Shown here: positions 13,002-28,000 of the stretch, piece after piece
Layout: each line of letters opens with the position of its first letter
Position numbering within the stretch: the stretch's first letter is position 1
Assembly (NCBI RefSeq): GCF_000002995.4
Contig: NW_025062477.1
Location: 12,134,696-12,198,695, forward strand
Reading direction: 5' to 3'
DNA from: Brugia malayi
Taxonomy: Eukaryota > Nematoda > Chromadorea > Rhabditida > Onchocercidae
Length of the DNA: 64,000 nucleotides
Program-made: the position numbers and the translations under genes
The notes under the pieces: model-generated
Databases searched by the model: none
Told to the model about the DNA's origin: nothing
What the model saw: only the letters and a program-made list of their open reading frames with translations

Positions 13002-16000
13002 ATGCGTGAAATATTATCAAATGATAATAATGATTATTCGAAACATATTTTATCTGATAAAACATCATTATCAACATCAAATACACCACCTTTACAATCG
13101 ATGCTATCAACATTTGAACCATATGGTCGAAGTAATAGTACAAGTAGTATGCCAAGTATTTCTGTCACATCATTTGTCACATCAACTGGACGACATCGTC
13201 TTCTACCACAAACACCAAACGAACACATACGTCGTTCATCATCACCACGATTTCTTCCAACACCACCATTATCATTTCAATCGGTATCACCATTATTATC
13301 ATTATCATCAAAATCTACTACTAGTAGCAGTGGTACTACTACTACTACTGCATCTGATTTATCAGTTTATCAGCATTGGAATTCAGATCAGCGATCAACA
13401 ATAACTGGAAGACGTCTACCACAAACACCAATTCATAACGATTTTATTACTGATAAAAAGAATAGAGCAACAGGAAAACAACAATATTCAACAACTATTA
13501 CTACTATTAATAATGATAATAATGATGATGATGATAACGACGATAATACTGATACTAATAGTATTACTGATAATATTGTTGATAATGAATGGCCATCACC
13601 AACAGTTAATCAACGAAAATTTTCGGATTTACAGAAAGTTTCACAAATGATTGTAGTAATTCATCGTATGATACTTCATTACGATCATTACAACGATTAG
13701 CATCTTTAAAACAACAACATAAACATAAACAACAGCAGCAGCAACAACAAGGAGGAGGAAAATTTAATCAACCACAATATTCGCTAGATCATTCAAGTGG
13801 TACTTCAACTAGTACAAATGCTTATTCACAAAGCTCATCACTATCACCATCCGTTGAACAGGTTTAAAATTAAATCAACTTTAATCGACAAATATGATTT
13901 AATATTATGAAATCAAAAATAAAGGAAAAAATTTGATTTATTAAAAGTTACAAGCTAAATTGTTTTAAAAAGAGCTAAATAAGGATGAAAAAAAAAAAAA
14001 AATAATTCAATTTTCTTAGCAATTATAAAATATCTTAGAAAAGAAAAAAAAATTATAACTTTCAAAAATAAATGACAAAAATTTAATTCTAGATTCAATA
14101 GCATATTTTTGTTAAAATTATTGTATTAGTTGTATTTTGTATGTTACGTGTGCATTAAGTTTAATTTGAAGATAACTTCTTTGACAATTACCAATTTTTT
14201 ATTTTTAATTTTAGTATTAACAAATTTTTAAGAAATAAAATGAGAAAAATTTTTTATAAAATGACAAAAAAATTTATTAGTCATCTAATGTCATTTTAAC
14301 GAACAGCAGCAATTATACAATTTGATATGATTGAATAAATTTAAAATTTAAAAGTATCAAAGTTTAAACATCAAAATCTTTCATTTAGAAAAAAAAAAAT
14401 AAACTATAGATTCATTTCATAAATTTTAAATGATAAGAATTTGTTCCGCTTCATTCTTTTCAAATATATGTATTTCAATTTAAAATTCTGCTATCTTTTT
14501 AATGGAACAAAATTTTTTTTCTTCCTTCTTTCCCTCTCTCTCTCTCTCTCTCTTGTATTTACGTCAAGTATAAATTTATTAGATATATGCATTAAATATG
14601 TATAAACACAAATGACTAAATGAAATAAGTGATATTAGATTGGTTACTAAATAAATAAAGTAAATATTTCATTCTTTATTAATATATTTTGTTAGTTCCT
14701 TTTATTCAAAAAAAAAAAAGTACCAAAAATTTGACACTTTTTTTTTCCATCCAACTACTTTGATTGAAATTAAATTTCATCGCTATTCAATTTCATTACA
14801 AACTTGGTGCTACTTTTCCATCTCTTTTTTTTCTTTTCTTTTTTTACAAATTTTCAGAAACATTATGCATTTGAATTTTATATTTGTTACCATTCAATTC
14901 AATTCAAACAGAAATAATATAAAATAATCTTTCATTCATAAATTATTAAACTTAAGTGAAATTAAATTTCCATACATTTTAATACTACTAAATTACAAGT
15001 TTGATGATTATAATCGTTCGCTTCTCACGACATAATGCATACTTCATTACGCATTCAAATCTTTCTAAAACTTTTCAATAAATTTATAAATATTTTAATA
15101 AGGATATTGCATTCCTATTTCTAAGTCTTTAAACAATAAATTTAAAATGTGTTACAATTATATGCAAATATTTATTATCATTAAATATATAAAACTGTAG
15201 CAGCTGTATACTTTCAATTGATTCAAAATATTTTCATTTCTTTTTCAATTTAAAATAATTAAAACTTTTTTGTCACATATTGAGTATTTGTTATTAATGA
15301 ATAACACTTATCATAGCACATTATTTGATGAAAAAATTTTCTTAAAAATTTTAAAAGATTAACAAATTATTAAAAACGATACATTTTAATAATTTATAAT
15401 TGAAAGTTGTAAATAATAATAATAATAATAATAAAATAATAAAATAATAATAATAATAAACAAACAATTTCAATTGTTGCTTCTCTTATTTATTAACAAT
15501 ATTTTTTTTTTTCATTTTCCTCTATTGCCTTAGAAATGTTCGTTAGTAATTTTTTCCTTTCATTTTTTTTTTCTCTTTTCTCCTTCTCTTCTTTTTAATT
15601 TTAAAAAATTCGTTTGCCTAAGTTTTGAATAAATTTATCAAAATTTTATAAAATGAAAAAAAAAAAGAGAAAGGAAAAAAAAAAAAGATTCAGTATCCTA
15701 GTTTCTACTTTGCTCAAAATGTTAAAATTAGCAAAAGAAATGAAAAAAAATGATAAATTAAAAATGTCGAAAATTTAAACTATTTCACTAAATATTTCAA
15801 ATTGTTATTTTATAATCAAAAAAAAAAAAAATGATTAACATTCTAGTACACTTAACTATTCGTTTTCTTAAATCAACTTTAACATTTTTTTTTTTTTCTT
15901 TTGTAATCGTACCCATAAAATTTTAATACAATTACAAAATAAACAAAATAGATAAACAATAACAATTATTTTCAAAAAAAAATTTCACACAAATTTTTTT

Positions 16001-19000
16001 ATTTCTTAGAGAATTTTATGCAATTTTTTTTTTTTGAAATTTACATTAACAAATTTACATTTGTAATAATATTTTTAAAATAAAAAAAAAAAAAACATTT
16101 TCTCCATTTTTACATTTTTATCTTTTCTTATGTATTTCTTTTTATTATTTATTTATTTTCTTTTTTTTTGTTAATCAAAAAAATAAATTGGAAAATTAGA
16201 GTTGAATACAATAAAACAAACAGAAAAAAAAAGAAAGAAAAAAGAAAAGAAAAAAAAATAAAATAAAAAAAAAAAGCTAATCCAAATGAAATAGAAAGCA
16301 TACCAAAGGCAAAAAAGGCAAAATGTGGTCTGCTCTTAAAGCTTCCTTTTGCATACCACTTTGGGTAGGTTTAATTGATTTCGTTTTGTTTCATTTCAAA
16401 TTGCAATTTTTTTTTTTTTTCATTTTAAATTTTATTATTATTGTTGTTATTAGTATTATTACTAGTATTATTTTTGCTCATACAATAACAATAAATATTA
16501 TTGTTGTTGTTAAATTTCATTTAAAGAGAAAATAAAAATTTTGTTCACTCTTTTTTTTTTCTTTTCTTTATTTCCTTTTATATTTGTTAATATTAAATTT
16601 TAATTTTGAATTTAACACTAATTAATTATGCGTAATTGTTTTTCTTTTTTTTTAATTTGTTTCTTCTATTGTTTCCTTTTCACTGTTTTTTTTCTCTTTG
16701 CTTATTATGTAATTATTGTCTAATTACAAATTTGATTTTTATCACTAAAAATCGATAATTCATATTTGAAGCATCAAAATTGGCAAACTTTGTGCTTGCA
16801 TTGACAAATGATGATGATTGCATTTTCTTTAAAAAAAAAATAAAAAGTTTTGGAAAGGGCAAGAAAAATGATAGCAAAGTTTTAGCAGTTTAGTTCTATT
16901 AGACTGCAACACATAGCATATATATATATTTTTTTTGATTTAAAATTTTAGCTTAAAAATGTTTCTCAGTTTTTTTTATTTTCTGCAAAAATCTTCACTT
17001 TAATTCTTTTTCATGTATTAATTAAAAAGAAAACAAAACAAACAAACAAATTAATATTTTGTTTTTTTCAAAAAAAAAGAAGAAGCAATTTCATAATTGA
17101 AACAAAAAATGCATATGTTATTTAAGAAAAAAAAAAAAAAAAGGAAAAAAAAGGAAAAAGAAATTTATTTAAAAAATAAAAAAAAAAAGAAATTTATTTA
17201 AAAAACAAAAAAAAAAAAAAGGAAAAGAAAAATCTATACAAGAATGATTTGTAGTGATATAAGATGACATAATTGATAAATTATTATAAGTTATTATCAA
17301 CTACACTAATATATATTTTTATAAATAAATTTACTACTTTAACATTTATTTGTTTTTTTCCTCGAAAAATAAACAAAAAAAAATTCAAAATTTTGTGTAA
17401 AATATTTTATATGGTATAATGTCTCCCTGTGTTTCTTTCATTATGTTTTCACTCGAAAAAAAATTTATTTGCCATAATTTTATAAAATAAAAAAGTAACA
17501 ATAAATTAATCAGTCAAATTAATTATACTTTATAACATTGAAAATTTTTAAAAAGAAAGTCATTTCAAACTGTAATTTTTTTTTTCCTTTCTGTCTTTTT
17601 TTTTTAAAGTATTTCACAGAAATATTTTATTTTATTTCACTTCATTTAATATATTTCTTTTCTCTTCATTTAATAGAATGTTTTCTTAAAAAAAAATTTT
17701 GATAAAATAAAACAAAATCTATTTCTGTGCTTTTTTCTCTATCATTCTCTTTCTCTTTTTTTTTTTTTCTGAAATTTGATAGAATTATTATTTATTTTTT
17801 ATTCATTTCATATGCTTATTTTTAATTTTATTTTATAAAAGTAAAAAAAAAAAAAACCAAAATAAATATATATGCTTGTCTCTTCCTTTGCTTTTTTTTT
17901 CTTTCTTTTTTTAAGAAAACTTCAAAATTTTTAAAACTATCAAATAAATTTTTTTTTTTTTTCTTTTTTAGAACTATCAAATTTTCATTTCCTATCTTTT
18001 ATTTATTCATTGATGTATGTATGTCAATGAGAGGAAAACTTACTTAATCAGTTGATAGACGTCAATAAGAGAATTTCAAAAGCTTTCAATGAATAATTTT
18101 CATCGGGAAGAGACGAGGTGAGAGGAGTGGAAAAACAAGGCAGTATTGTAAATTTAGGAAATAATTGAATTTCTAAGCATTCAATGAGAAGCAAAACACC
18201 CACTCAAAAATGTGTCGATCAAAAATCATAAAAATTTGTCGTTTCAATTTTATTATTTCTTAAAATACAAAAAGGAATGTTATTAATTGTTTATATCAAT
18301 TTATACATTTGATTTTTAATTAATTTTTTCATTTTTTCCTTTTTTTTTTTTTTTTTTTGAATCACATTAATTAGTTTAAATAACAATTTATTATTTATAA
18401 ATGGGAAAAAAAAAGAATGAAGGATAGATTGAAAAATAAACAAAAAAAGTGTAGATAATGTATAAATGATAAGTTTATTCTCATTCGTTTTTTTTTTTTT
18501 GTTTTTTAATTTTAAAATTGAAAAAAATAAACGAATTTATTTAACAAATTTTTTCTTTGCATATTTTATATGTTCAATTGAATAATTTTTAGTTAAAATT
18601 AAGTTTATGCAAAAATAAACTTAAATGTCCCAAAAATAGATAACAAAAAAAAAAAAAAATTAAAATAAATTGAAAAAAGAGTTAAGTGGCAAAAATTTGT
18701 GTTTTTATTATAGACATTGTGCAAAAAAATTTTTCCTTCTGTCTTGTTTTTCCCTTTTTTTATTTTATTTTAGCTCTTTTCTTTCTCTCTGTTTTAGAAA
18801 AAAAGAAAAGAAAAATAATTCAAATTTATTTAAAATTTCAATTATATGAAAAAAAAAAAAAGAAAAGTAAAGAATAATAATAAAAAAAATCTAATACTGC
18901 TTTAATTTTTTGTTTAATTTTTAACTAATTAAAGATTACTCTTTGCTTTTTTTTTAAAGCTTTTCCTTCTTTTCTTTTTAAGCTCAGACATTTTTTTTTT

Positions 19001-22000
19001 GTCTGACATTTTAGTATTATTAGTAGAACAACACATTAGTCAATGATTTATTTTATGGATTTCTTTTATGATGCCATTTTTTTTTTTTTTTTTTTTAATA
19101 CCATAAAAAGTAATTTAAAAAAAAAAGAAAAAAAATTAAAGAAATGAACAAAAAAAAAAAGATTCATTTTATTTGTACAGCAAAATTCTATTTTATGTGT
19201 TAATTAAAACAACAAGTAAATTGGTTGTTTGTTTACTTTTTTCTTTATATTATTAATTATTGAAAAATCAGGTGGAAAAATTTTTGCTGTCAAATATAAT
19301 TAATTATTTTACAATATCTATTTAAAAAAATTTTTTTTTTTGCTATTGAAATATAATTGTAAATGATTAATTACTGCATTTCAATTAAATGATTAATTAT
19401 TTAATTAATTTTTTCATTTATATTTAAATAATGAAAGAAAAAAAAATCTTTTTCTTATTTTTTTTTTTCAAATTTATTTCTAAGAATTTTATTTGCTGCA
19501 CTTTTTCTTCTTTTACCTGAATTATCTTGATAACAACATATCACAAATTATTTCAAATCTATAATTTTTTCTCAACTCAATTACTATATCTTTCAATCGT
19601 ATGTTAAAAATTTTTTCGGTTCATCAATTTAATATGATTAAAATTCAAAAATTTTCTCCTTCTTATTCATGCGTGCACTTATTTAAAATTTCCATTTGAT
19701 TTATTATAAAACTTTAAAAAAAAAAAGAAAGAGAAAAAAAAGCATTCGTCAGTATTTTATTTTATTTTATTATATTTTATTTTTTTTTTTATTTATTATC
19801 ATTTAAATAACAAAATGAAATCCGTCAATTTATTTCACTTTTCTCTGTATTTTGAAATTAAAAAAAAAAAAAAATGAAAAGAAAAAAAAAATCTTTTAAT
19901 CAAAATTTATTTATTTTTAATAACAAAATAACAATCAACGCATTGAATTAATATTTAATAATATTTATTTAATCATTTACTTATATTATTATTTAAAAGT
20001 TCATAAAAATTTTAAACTATTTTACTAAGTATTTAATTAAATGGAATCCATTTCATTTCTGATAATATATGCTTAATTAGATCATTTTTTCATGTATTTA
20101 CATATGAGTTAATCACTTGTCAAATAAGTAGAGGAAAACTTAGTTAGAACATGAAATTATCAGTTATCAACTTTTGAACAGCTGATAACTTTTATCAAAC
20201 ATATCTTGATAGCTGATAAATTTTATCAAATATCTTCTGATAAACTTAATGGCTTCTGATAAACATAATAACCTTTATCAAATACTTGATAAACTTAGTA
20301 GCTGATAGCCTTTATCAAATACATGAAAACTTAATGGCTGATAACATTTATCAGATATTTTCTGATAAACTTAGTAGCTGATGATTTTTATCAAATAATT
20401 GACAAACTTAAAGGCTGATAACCTTTATCAAATACTTGGTAAACTTAGTAGCTGATAATTTTTATCAAATAATTGACAAACTTAAAGGCTGATAACCTTT
20501 ATCAAATACTTGATAAACTTAGTAGCTGATAATTTTTATCAAATAATTGACAAACTTAAAGGCTGATAACCTTTATCAAATACTTGATAAACTTAGTAGC
20601 TGATAATTTTTATCAAATAATTGACAAACTTAAAGGCTGATAACCTTTATCAAATATTTGATAAACTTAGTAGCTGATAATTTTTATCAAATAATTGACA
20701 AACTTAAAGGCTGATAACCTTTATCAAATACTTGATAAACTTAGTAGCTGATAATTTTATCAAATAATTGACAAACTTAAAGGCTGATAACCTTTATCAA
20801 ATACTTGATAAACTTAGTAGCTGATAATTTTTATCAAATAATTGACAAACTTAAAGGCTGATAACCTTTATCAAATACTTGATAAACTTAGTAGCTGATA
20901 ATTTTTATCAAATAATTGACAAACTTAAAGGCTGATAACCTTTATCAAATATTTGATAAACTTAGTAGCTGATAATTTTTATCAAATAATTTATCAACGA
21001 AATGGCTCTTTTACGTACATATGTGTGTGTGTGGGTGTGTCTGTTCTATTATTTCTTTCATTTTAAGCTTTTAAAGCAAATGAATAAGTCTTAAATCATT
21101 TATATACCTTTGCATATACATAAATAAATGTAAGAGAAAATAACAATGGCAAAAATATTTTTTCAATTTTGATTTTTCCGGAAATATAAAATTAAAAAAA
21201 AAAAAAAGCGAACAAAAGAATTAAAGATGAAAAATTCATAAAATTGAATATTAATGATAAAATAACAAAACATTACAGTGACTTTTCTTTATAATACTAA
21301 AAATAAAAAGATTTTTGAAAATTTTTAATCTGGTATTTGAAATTAAAAAAAAGGAAAAACAATTCTAAAAATATTTTAAAATGAATTTATTTGCTTCATT
21401 TATTTGTATAGTAGGATTTATATAATTCTTTTATATTTGCTATTTATTTCATCATTCATCAAACAAAAATTGAATTATTCTTACTTTAATTTAAGCTATT
21501 AAATTTATCTAATTAAAAAGTTCATTGCTATTTCGTTTTTTTTTTTTTTTATAAAATTTTTTGTAACTCAAAAGTAAACAAAAAGAAAAGCTAATTTTTA
21601 TTAGCTTAATTTTTTGTTAGCTAATTTATTTGCTATTATTTATTAATCAAATAATTTTACAAAGAATGTTTTTATTATTCATTCTTTTTTCTTTTTCTTA
21701 GAATATATTATTATCATGTTGCCATTATTATCACTGTTGTTATCATTATCATTATTACTATATTGTCACTATTATCATTATAGTATTATTATTGCTTGTA
21801 TCATCTTATTATATATCTTTATATTTTAATTTATTCGCTATTATTTATTTAATTTAATCAAAATCTATCATTTTCTCTTTTTTGATTTTGTTAGACAAAA
21901 GAATTCATTAATTTGACTAAACACAATTTTATAAACATTTGAAAAAAAAAGAATTTTTTTTTTCAAATTGTCATTTAAACTACTTAATTGCAATACATTA

Positions 22001-25000
22001 ATTCAGTATATTCAATTTTCAATAATTCCCAATTGTAATAAACCAATTTCTCACTGAAATATTTTAAAATATTGAATTTCTCATAACAATCCCAATAGTG
22101 ACAATTTAATTTTTGCTTTTTTTTTACTGCTGAAAAATTTTTTTCATCTATTAAAATTTCTAATAAATCCCAATAGTAGTAAATTAGCTTTTTTTTCTTG
22201 TTGAATACATTCTGAAATGTTAAGGAAACTTTTAATAATTCTTAAATTTTTTTTTTTTTGTTAACATATTTTAAGTTATACTGAATTTTTGTCAATTTTA
22301 AGTGTACAAAATTAATTAATTATGCTGAAAATAAAATAATATTTAAAGAAAACAAATAGAATTTCAGTTGAAATTATTTTATTTAAAAAAAATGTCAACC
22401 ATTAATCATTTGGAATATAAAAATGCTCAAAAAATAAAATAAAACACCAAAATAAAAAATATTAGAAATCAAAAACAATAGAAGAATAAAATGGATGAAA
22501 ATAAATGTAGTTGAATCAGTATACCAAGCCAATACTTCCATCTTTCAATGCTATAAAGCTAATAATTAAAATTAAACTAAAAAAAAAAAAAAAGGTTAAA
22601 CAAATTCTTTGATCTTTTCCGATGCTATGATACCAATATATTAAGTTAATACTCTTTAGCTAATACTATAAATTATCACTTTTTACTAATTAAAATGAAA
22701 AAAAGAAATTATTTGAGCATAACTAATTAAAATGATTTTAATAAATTTAGAAAATTGCAGTATTAGCTGATTCATCCCTAATTCATTAATTTGTATCTTT
22801 TGGAAATAAAATTTTTTAGCTGATGAATTTATCAATTTTTTATAATTTTTTCATTTTTTTCTTGTTTCAAAAATATTTTTTGCTTTTGTATGGTTTAAAA
22901 AAAAAAAAAAAAAAAATGCAGCAAAATATATTTTTGGATTAATTTTTTCTTCCTTTTTTCACATTAAAAAAATGAAATTTAAATATATTAGCAAATGAAA
23001 TTTTCATTGCTATATAATTTTCTTTTTAATGAAAAAGCAAAAAAAAAAGAATAAAAATATTAAAAGAAATGATGAATGAAAATTCGATTAAAAATTTAAG
23101 ATAAATCATTTTTTTTTTCCTATGCAACTGCAATGAAATCTTAAATCATATCTGTTTTAATTGTTTATTTACTTATTTTTTAATTAATTAAAATCAAAAA
23201 TTTGTTTTTTCTTTTTTTTTCTTTTTATTTGATTTAATAGTAAGTTTTACTTTATATGTGTAATAATTGATGCACTTTAATAATATTTTATTTTTCCATC
23301 GAAATGAATTAAATAAAAATTTAATACATAAAATTTTTTTTTTTAATTTAATAAAAAATATTTTTATTTTTTTTTTTTTTTGTAAAATTTCAGTTAACAA
23401 ATAATAGTGATGTAGAAGAACAAATGACACATGGAACCGATTTATCATTGTATCAACAAGGTGCTGAGACATCTACCAGTTCGGTACCAGATATTCCCAG
23501 GCGGTCTACCGTGCGAACGAGTAATTCTTGGCCAGAAAATGAGCCAAGGCCAACAGGGCTTGGCTTAATACATTGCTCATTGCAACATTTTCCAATTAGA
23601 AAACGTCTTCGTGTTTCACTTTTAAAAGCAGAAGGTTGGCTAATATTTATTATAATTTCATTATAAATTTCAATTCTAATTCTCATATTTTCTTACAATT
23701 TTATTTTTTCAAAAAATAATCTTTGCATTTTTATTTTTATCATAACACTAAAATGGATATAAAAAAAGTTTGCTGAAAATTTTAATTGAATAAATTTATT
23801 TAAGAAAAAAAAGACCTATAATTTGCTCAGATATAAATTGAATATAATTTAAGAATCATTACTATTAGCTGCATTGTTTGCTGGGCTATTTTTGCTAGGC
23901 TATTTTTGCTAGGCTCTTGGTTAGGCTAGTGATTAGATATGTTGTAAGGAATTATAATTCTTTTGATAGTAACCGTTAGAATTTTCATTTATAACATAGT
24001 TTAGAATGATTAATAATTTCACTTTTAAATTTAATTTTCAGTCAATTTTAGATTGTATATTGAATTTTGTTTCAACAAAAATTTTTTTTCTTTGTTTTAT
24101 TTCAAATAATAAATTGTTCAGTGTTTAATTTTTTTTTTAAAGTTTCTCCAAAAGAAATTTTTGAATTGGCATTTTTTTAAAACAAATTTTTTTATTACTA
24201 TTTTGAGCGAAATCAATAAATTCATTATTTTATTAAAAAAAAAAAAATGAATAAAAAGGAAAAAATTTTAATAAAACTTAATAAAATCATTATTAGTTAT
24301 TTAATAAATTTTATTTCTTGCTTACTTTTACAAAATTAAATATTAGCAATTTGTTTCGAAAAAAAAATTATGATTGCAATTCTTTTCACAAAATTTTCGA
24401 AATTTAATAAATATATTTTTAAAAAAAAAAAAAAATAAATATTATTGTCATAGCAAAATATTTTTTTATTATTTAAATATACCAAATGTAATTTATACTA
24501 ATCTAAACTGTATGCAATAAATAAATTTAATGAACAAAAAAAAAAAAAAAGGAAAAACTTCATAATTCAGTATTTTATTCTTATTTAAATTATTTATAAC
24601 CATTCTTTTCACTATTTAAATTATTTCATTTCAAACGATATTTTATCATTTCTCTTCCAATTATTTCTTAGATTTCATAAATATAATGTTATGCATTTAT
24701 TATTTGACCGGAAAATTGAAAACCGGAGAAAAAAAGAAAAAAAAACGGAAAAACACGAAGAAATATTATAGAGAAAGCAATTAGCTTAAATAAAAGCTTA
24801 AAAAAATGTAAATCATTGATTTATTAGTTTTATTATTCAATTTCAATGATTTACTTTCAAATACTATTTCAATATCATTTAATTGAATTTCAATGATTAA
24901 TTAGTAGGAAAGGATGAGAAATGCTATGTGAAAATTTTGAAATATTATAAATTTCAAATCAAATTTCCTCGTAAAAGAAAATAATAAAAAAAATATTGAA

Positions 25001-28000
25001 AAAAAAAAATAAAAATGAAATCAAAAAGATATATTTGAAAATATTTTTGCAAAATTTAGAGCTTAATAATTTAAAATAGTCGATCTGAAAATTCCTAATG
25101 ATTTTTGATTGATTAAATTTCAAATTAAATTTAATAATTTTTCATGGAATCTATAAAAGAAATGAATTATGAAATTTTTTAATACTCTAATAATAATATT
25201 CATAGATGATAAAATAGCACAGTATTAAAATTAGTGAACTAATTTAAAAATTAATTCGTTTAGCATTTAGTAATTTAAATTATCTATTGAAATGCATAAT
25301 TTTAAACTTCAATTTAACAATTTAAATTTATTTCTTCATGCATTTATAGTTTAATTAGTATATGCATGTAAAAATATATTTGTTTTTCGTCGGTAAAAAT
25401 TTCGAATAAAAAATTTATTAATTGAATTAGAATTACTTTTAAATATTTTAGAATTAATTTGTACATATATTATTAAAAGAGAAAATCCATTTCAATCATT
25501 TCAATTATTTATATCAAATCGAACAAAATTGTTAATCATTTATTGAATTAAATATTGAAATAATAAAAATAATTTTTTGAGCTGTGAAAAAAATGAATGA
25601 ATAAATTTTTTTAAAATAAAAAATGAAAGAAATGAAATACATAATTTGAATGTTTTTCATGTTTCATTTTTTTTTTATCTTTGCGAAATTTTTTAAAAAT
25701 GTCAAAAAGAATGGACAAAAAAAAAAAAAAAAAAAAGGACAACGCGCATATTTGTTTTTTAACTTTTTTGTTTAAAGGTCAAAGATTTTATGAAAATGAG
25801 CAAATTTTTTTCTCCTTCAAATTTTGAGATTAACTTTTACTTACTTTATTACTTTTCTTTTTTTTTTTTGATAAATTAGTATATGAAATTAAAGACCAAT
25901 TTTGTTGATTGAAATTTTTTTTTTCTTTCATTTCCCTTTTCAATTTAACTAATTTGTGTAATTGTTCGAGCAAACAAGCAATTGAAAAAAATCCTCAAAA
26001 TTTTTGAAAGGTATATAAACAATTATATATTTGATTTATGAAGCAAATAAATGATTATATTTTATTATGCTAATATAAATTCAATAATTGGAATTGGAAA
26101 AAAATTAAAAAAAAGAAAAGAAAACAAAAACAAAAAACAAGAAAAATGTTAAAACTAAAAATTTGTTTCATTAAATTTGTATAACATTCCATTATTATTA
26201 CTAATTGCTGATATTTTTAATTTGAAAATAATGAATTTTATAAAATTTTATTTTAAACGAAAAAAAAATTTTTCATTATTATGAAAAGATTTAATGAAAG
26301 ATAACAGATAAAAAAAATTTGTTTTGTTTCAGAAAATTAAAAATTATAATTTAATATATTTTACAATTTGAATAAATAAAATTTGCTTTATAAATTATAT
26401 GTCAAAAATTAACAATTGCAAAATTTAAACTTTTTTGCCTATTTTTTATTATATTTATTTATGCATATTATTGTTGTAATTATTGTGTATTTATTTTTAA
26501 TAGTTTTTAATTTAAAATTTTTTATTTATTGTACATCAAATTTTGATTTAAAGCATTTAAAATAGAAAATGTATATTCAACAATATTATAATATTAGCAA
26601 ATAGAAGAATATTGAAGAAAGTAATAAATATAACACTTACTGATTTTCAACTCTTAAATTTTAATTACTAGAAAAAATTGAAATTTATTTAGTGAAACTT
26701 TCAGGATTAGCAGGTAAATTGAAACCGGAATTAGAAATTCATGCTTTTTGTAAGGTATCGCTAGCACCAGGTGGCAAACCACAAAATTCAATTGTGAAAC
26801 GTGGACGTGACGTTGCGTTCAATCAGGTGGCATAAATATTTCAATAATTGTTTATTTATTTAATAATTGAAATGTTAATAACATCGCTAGCAGTAATAAG
26901 TAATATTAATGATAATAAATTGTCAATTTTAGCATTAAATATATTATTTTCATTTTAAATTTTTAAATTATTATTGTTTATTGAAGAAGTTATTTTCTTA
27001 GCATATTTAATAGATGGCAATAACTAATGATTTTAAAAAAAATCACTTTTTAAAAGTTGTTTAAAAGTTCTCTGATTATTGTTTTTTTTTTTTTCATATG
27101 AAAAATAAAAATTAAAAAAAAAAAAAAAATGAAAAAGACATAGCTCAGATGTTTTCAAATTGTAAAAGGTCAAATTCATTAAATAAATTATTTTTCTTTT
27201 TTTAAAAATAAAATTTGAATTCATTGAAAAGAATAAATTCTTTTTATGAAAATTGCAATTAACATTTATGTCAAATTGTTTCGCTCATTGATATGAAAAC
27301 ATTTTTAGTCAGAAAACGAAAAAGTCTGAAATTAATTTTTCAAAAGAAAAAAGAAAACCCTTTGTTCATTAAGCATTTCAAAAAAAAAAAAAAACTTATC
27401 GCAAATGAAAATAAATCAAAGTTCACACAAAATAAGAAAAAAAATTTGAATTAAAAATTGATACTTACAATATCGTAAATTTGTTTTCTATTTTTCTGGA
27501 TGCTTAATTATAACTAATTAAGCAAATTTTTTTTAACTTATTAAGTTAAATTGAAAAATTGATAAAAAAATTTTTTTTTCGCACTAAATCAAATTTTTAA
27601 ATTTATCTTTAATTTTTATTTATTATTTTCTTAATAACTATAATAAATAAATTCGAATGCAATTTGAAAAAATGCGACAAATTAAAATCAAAAAAAGTAA
27701 TTAAATTAGTAAATTTAATAAAAAAAAATTCAAATTATTAGTGCAAACAAACAAAAAAAAAAAAAAAAAAATGAAACAAATTAACTGCTCTTTTTTTATT
27801 TTTAATTTCTATTTTTTTCAAAATTTTGAAAAAATATTTTGTAATGATTCTCCTTTTTTTTTCTTTTTTTGCTGGTATAATGTTAAAGTATAGCAATATT
27901 GATTTTTTCTTTTTGGTTGTTTTGAAAGAATAAGCAAATATGCTAAAAAATTTTGCAAAAAAAAAAGAGAAAAAAAATTGGAATTTATTATATTAAATAA

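Noticed and set aside
13006..13404. His/Tyr-rich ORF overlapping the C2-gene first exon
   Set aside because: Shadow frame; the other frame carries the LPQTP motifs and splices in phase to the C2 domains.
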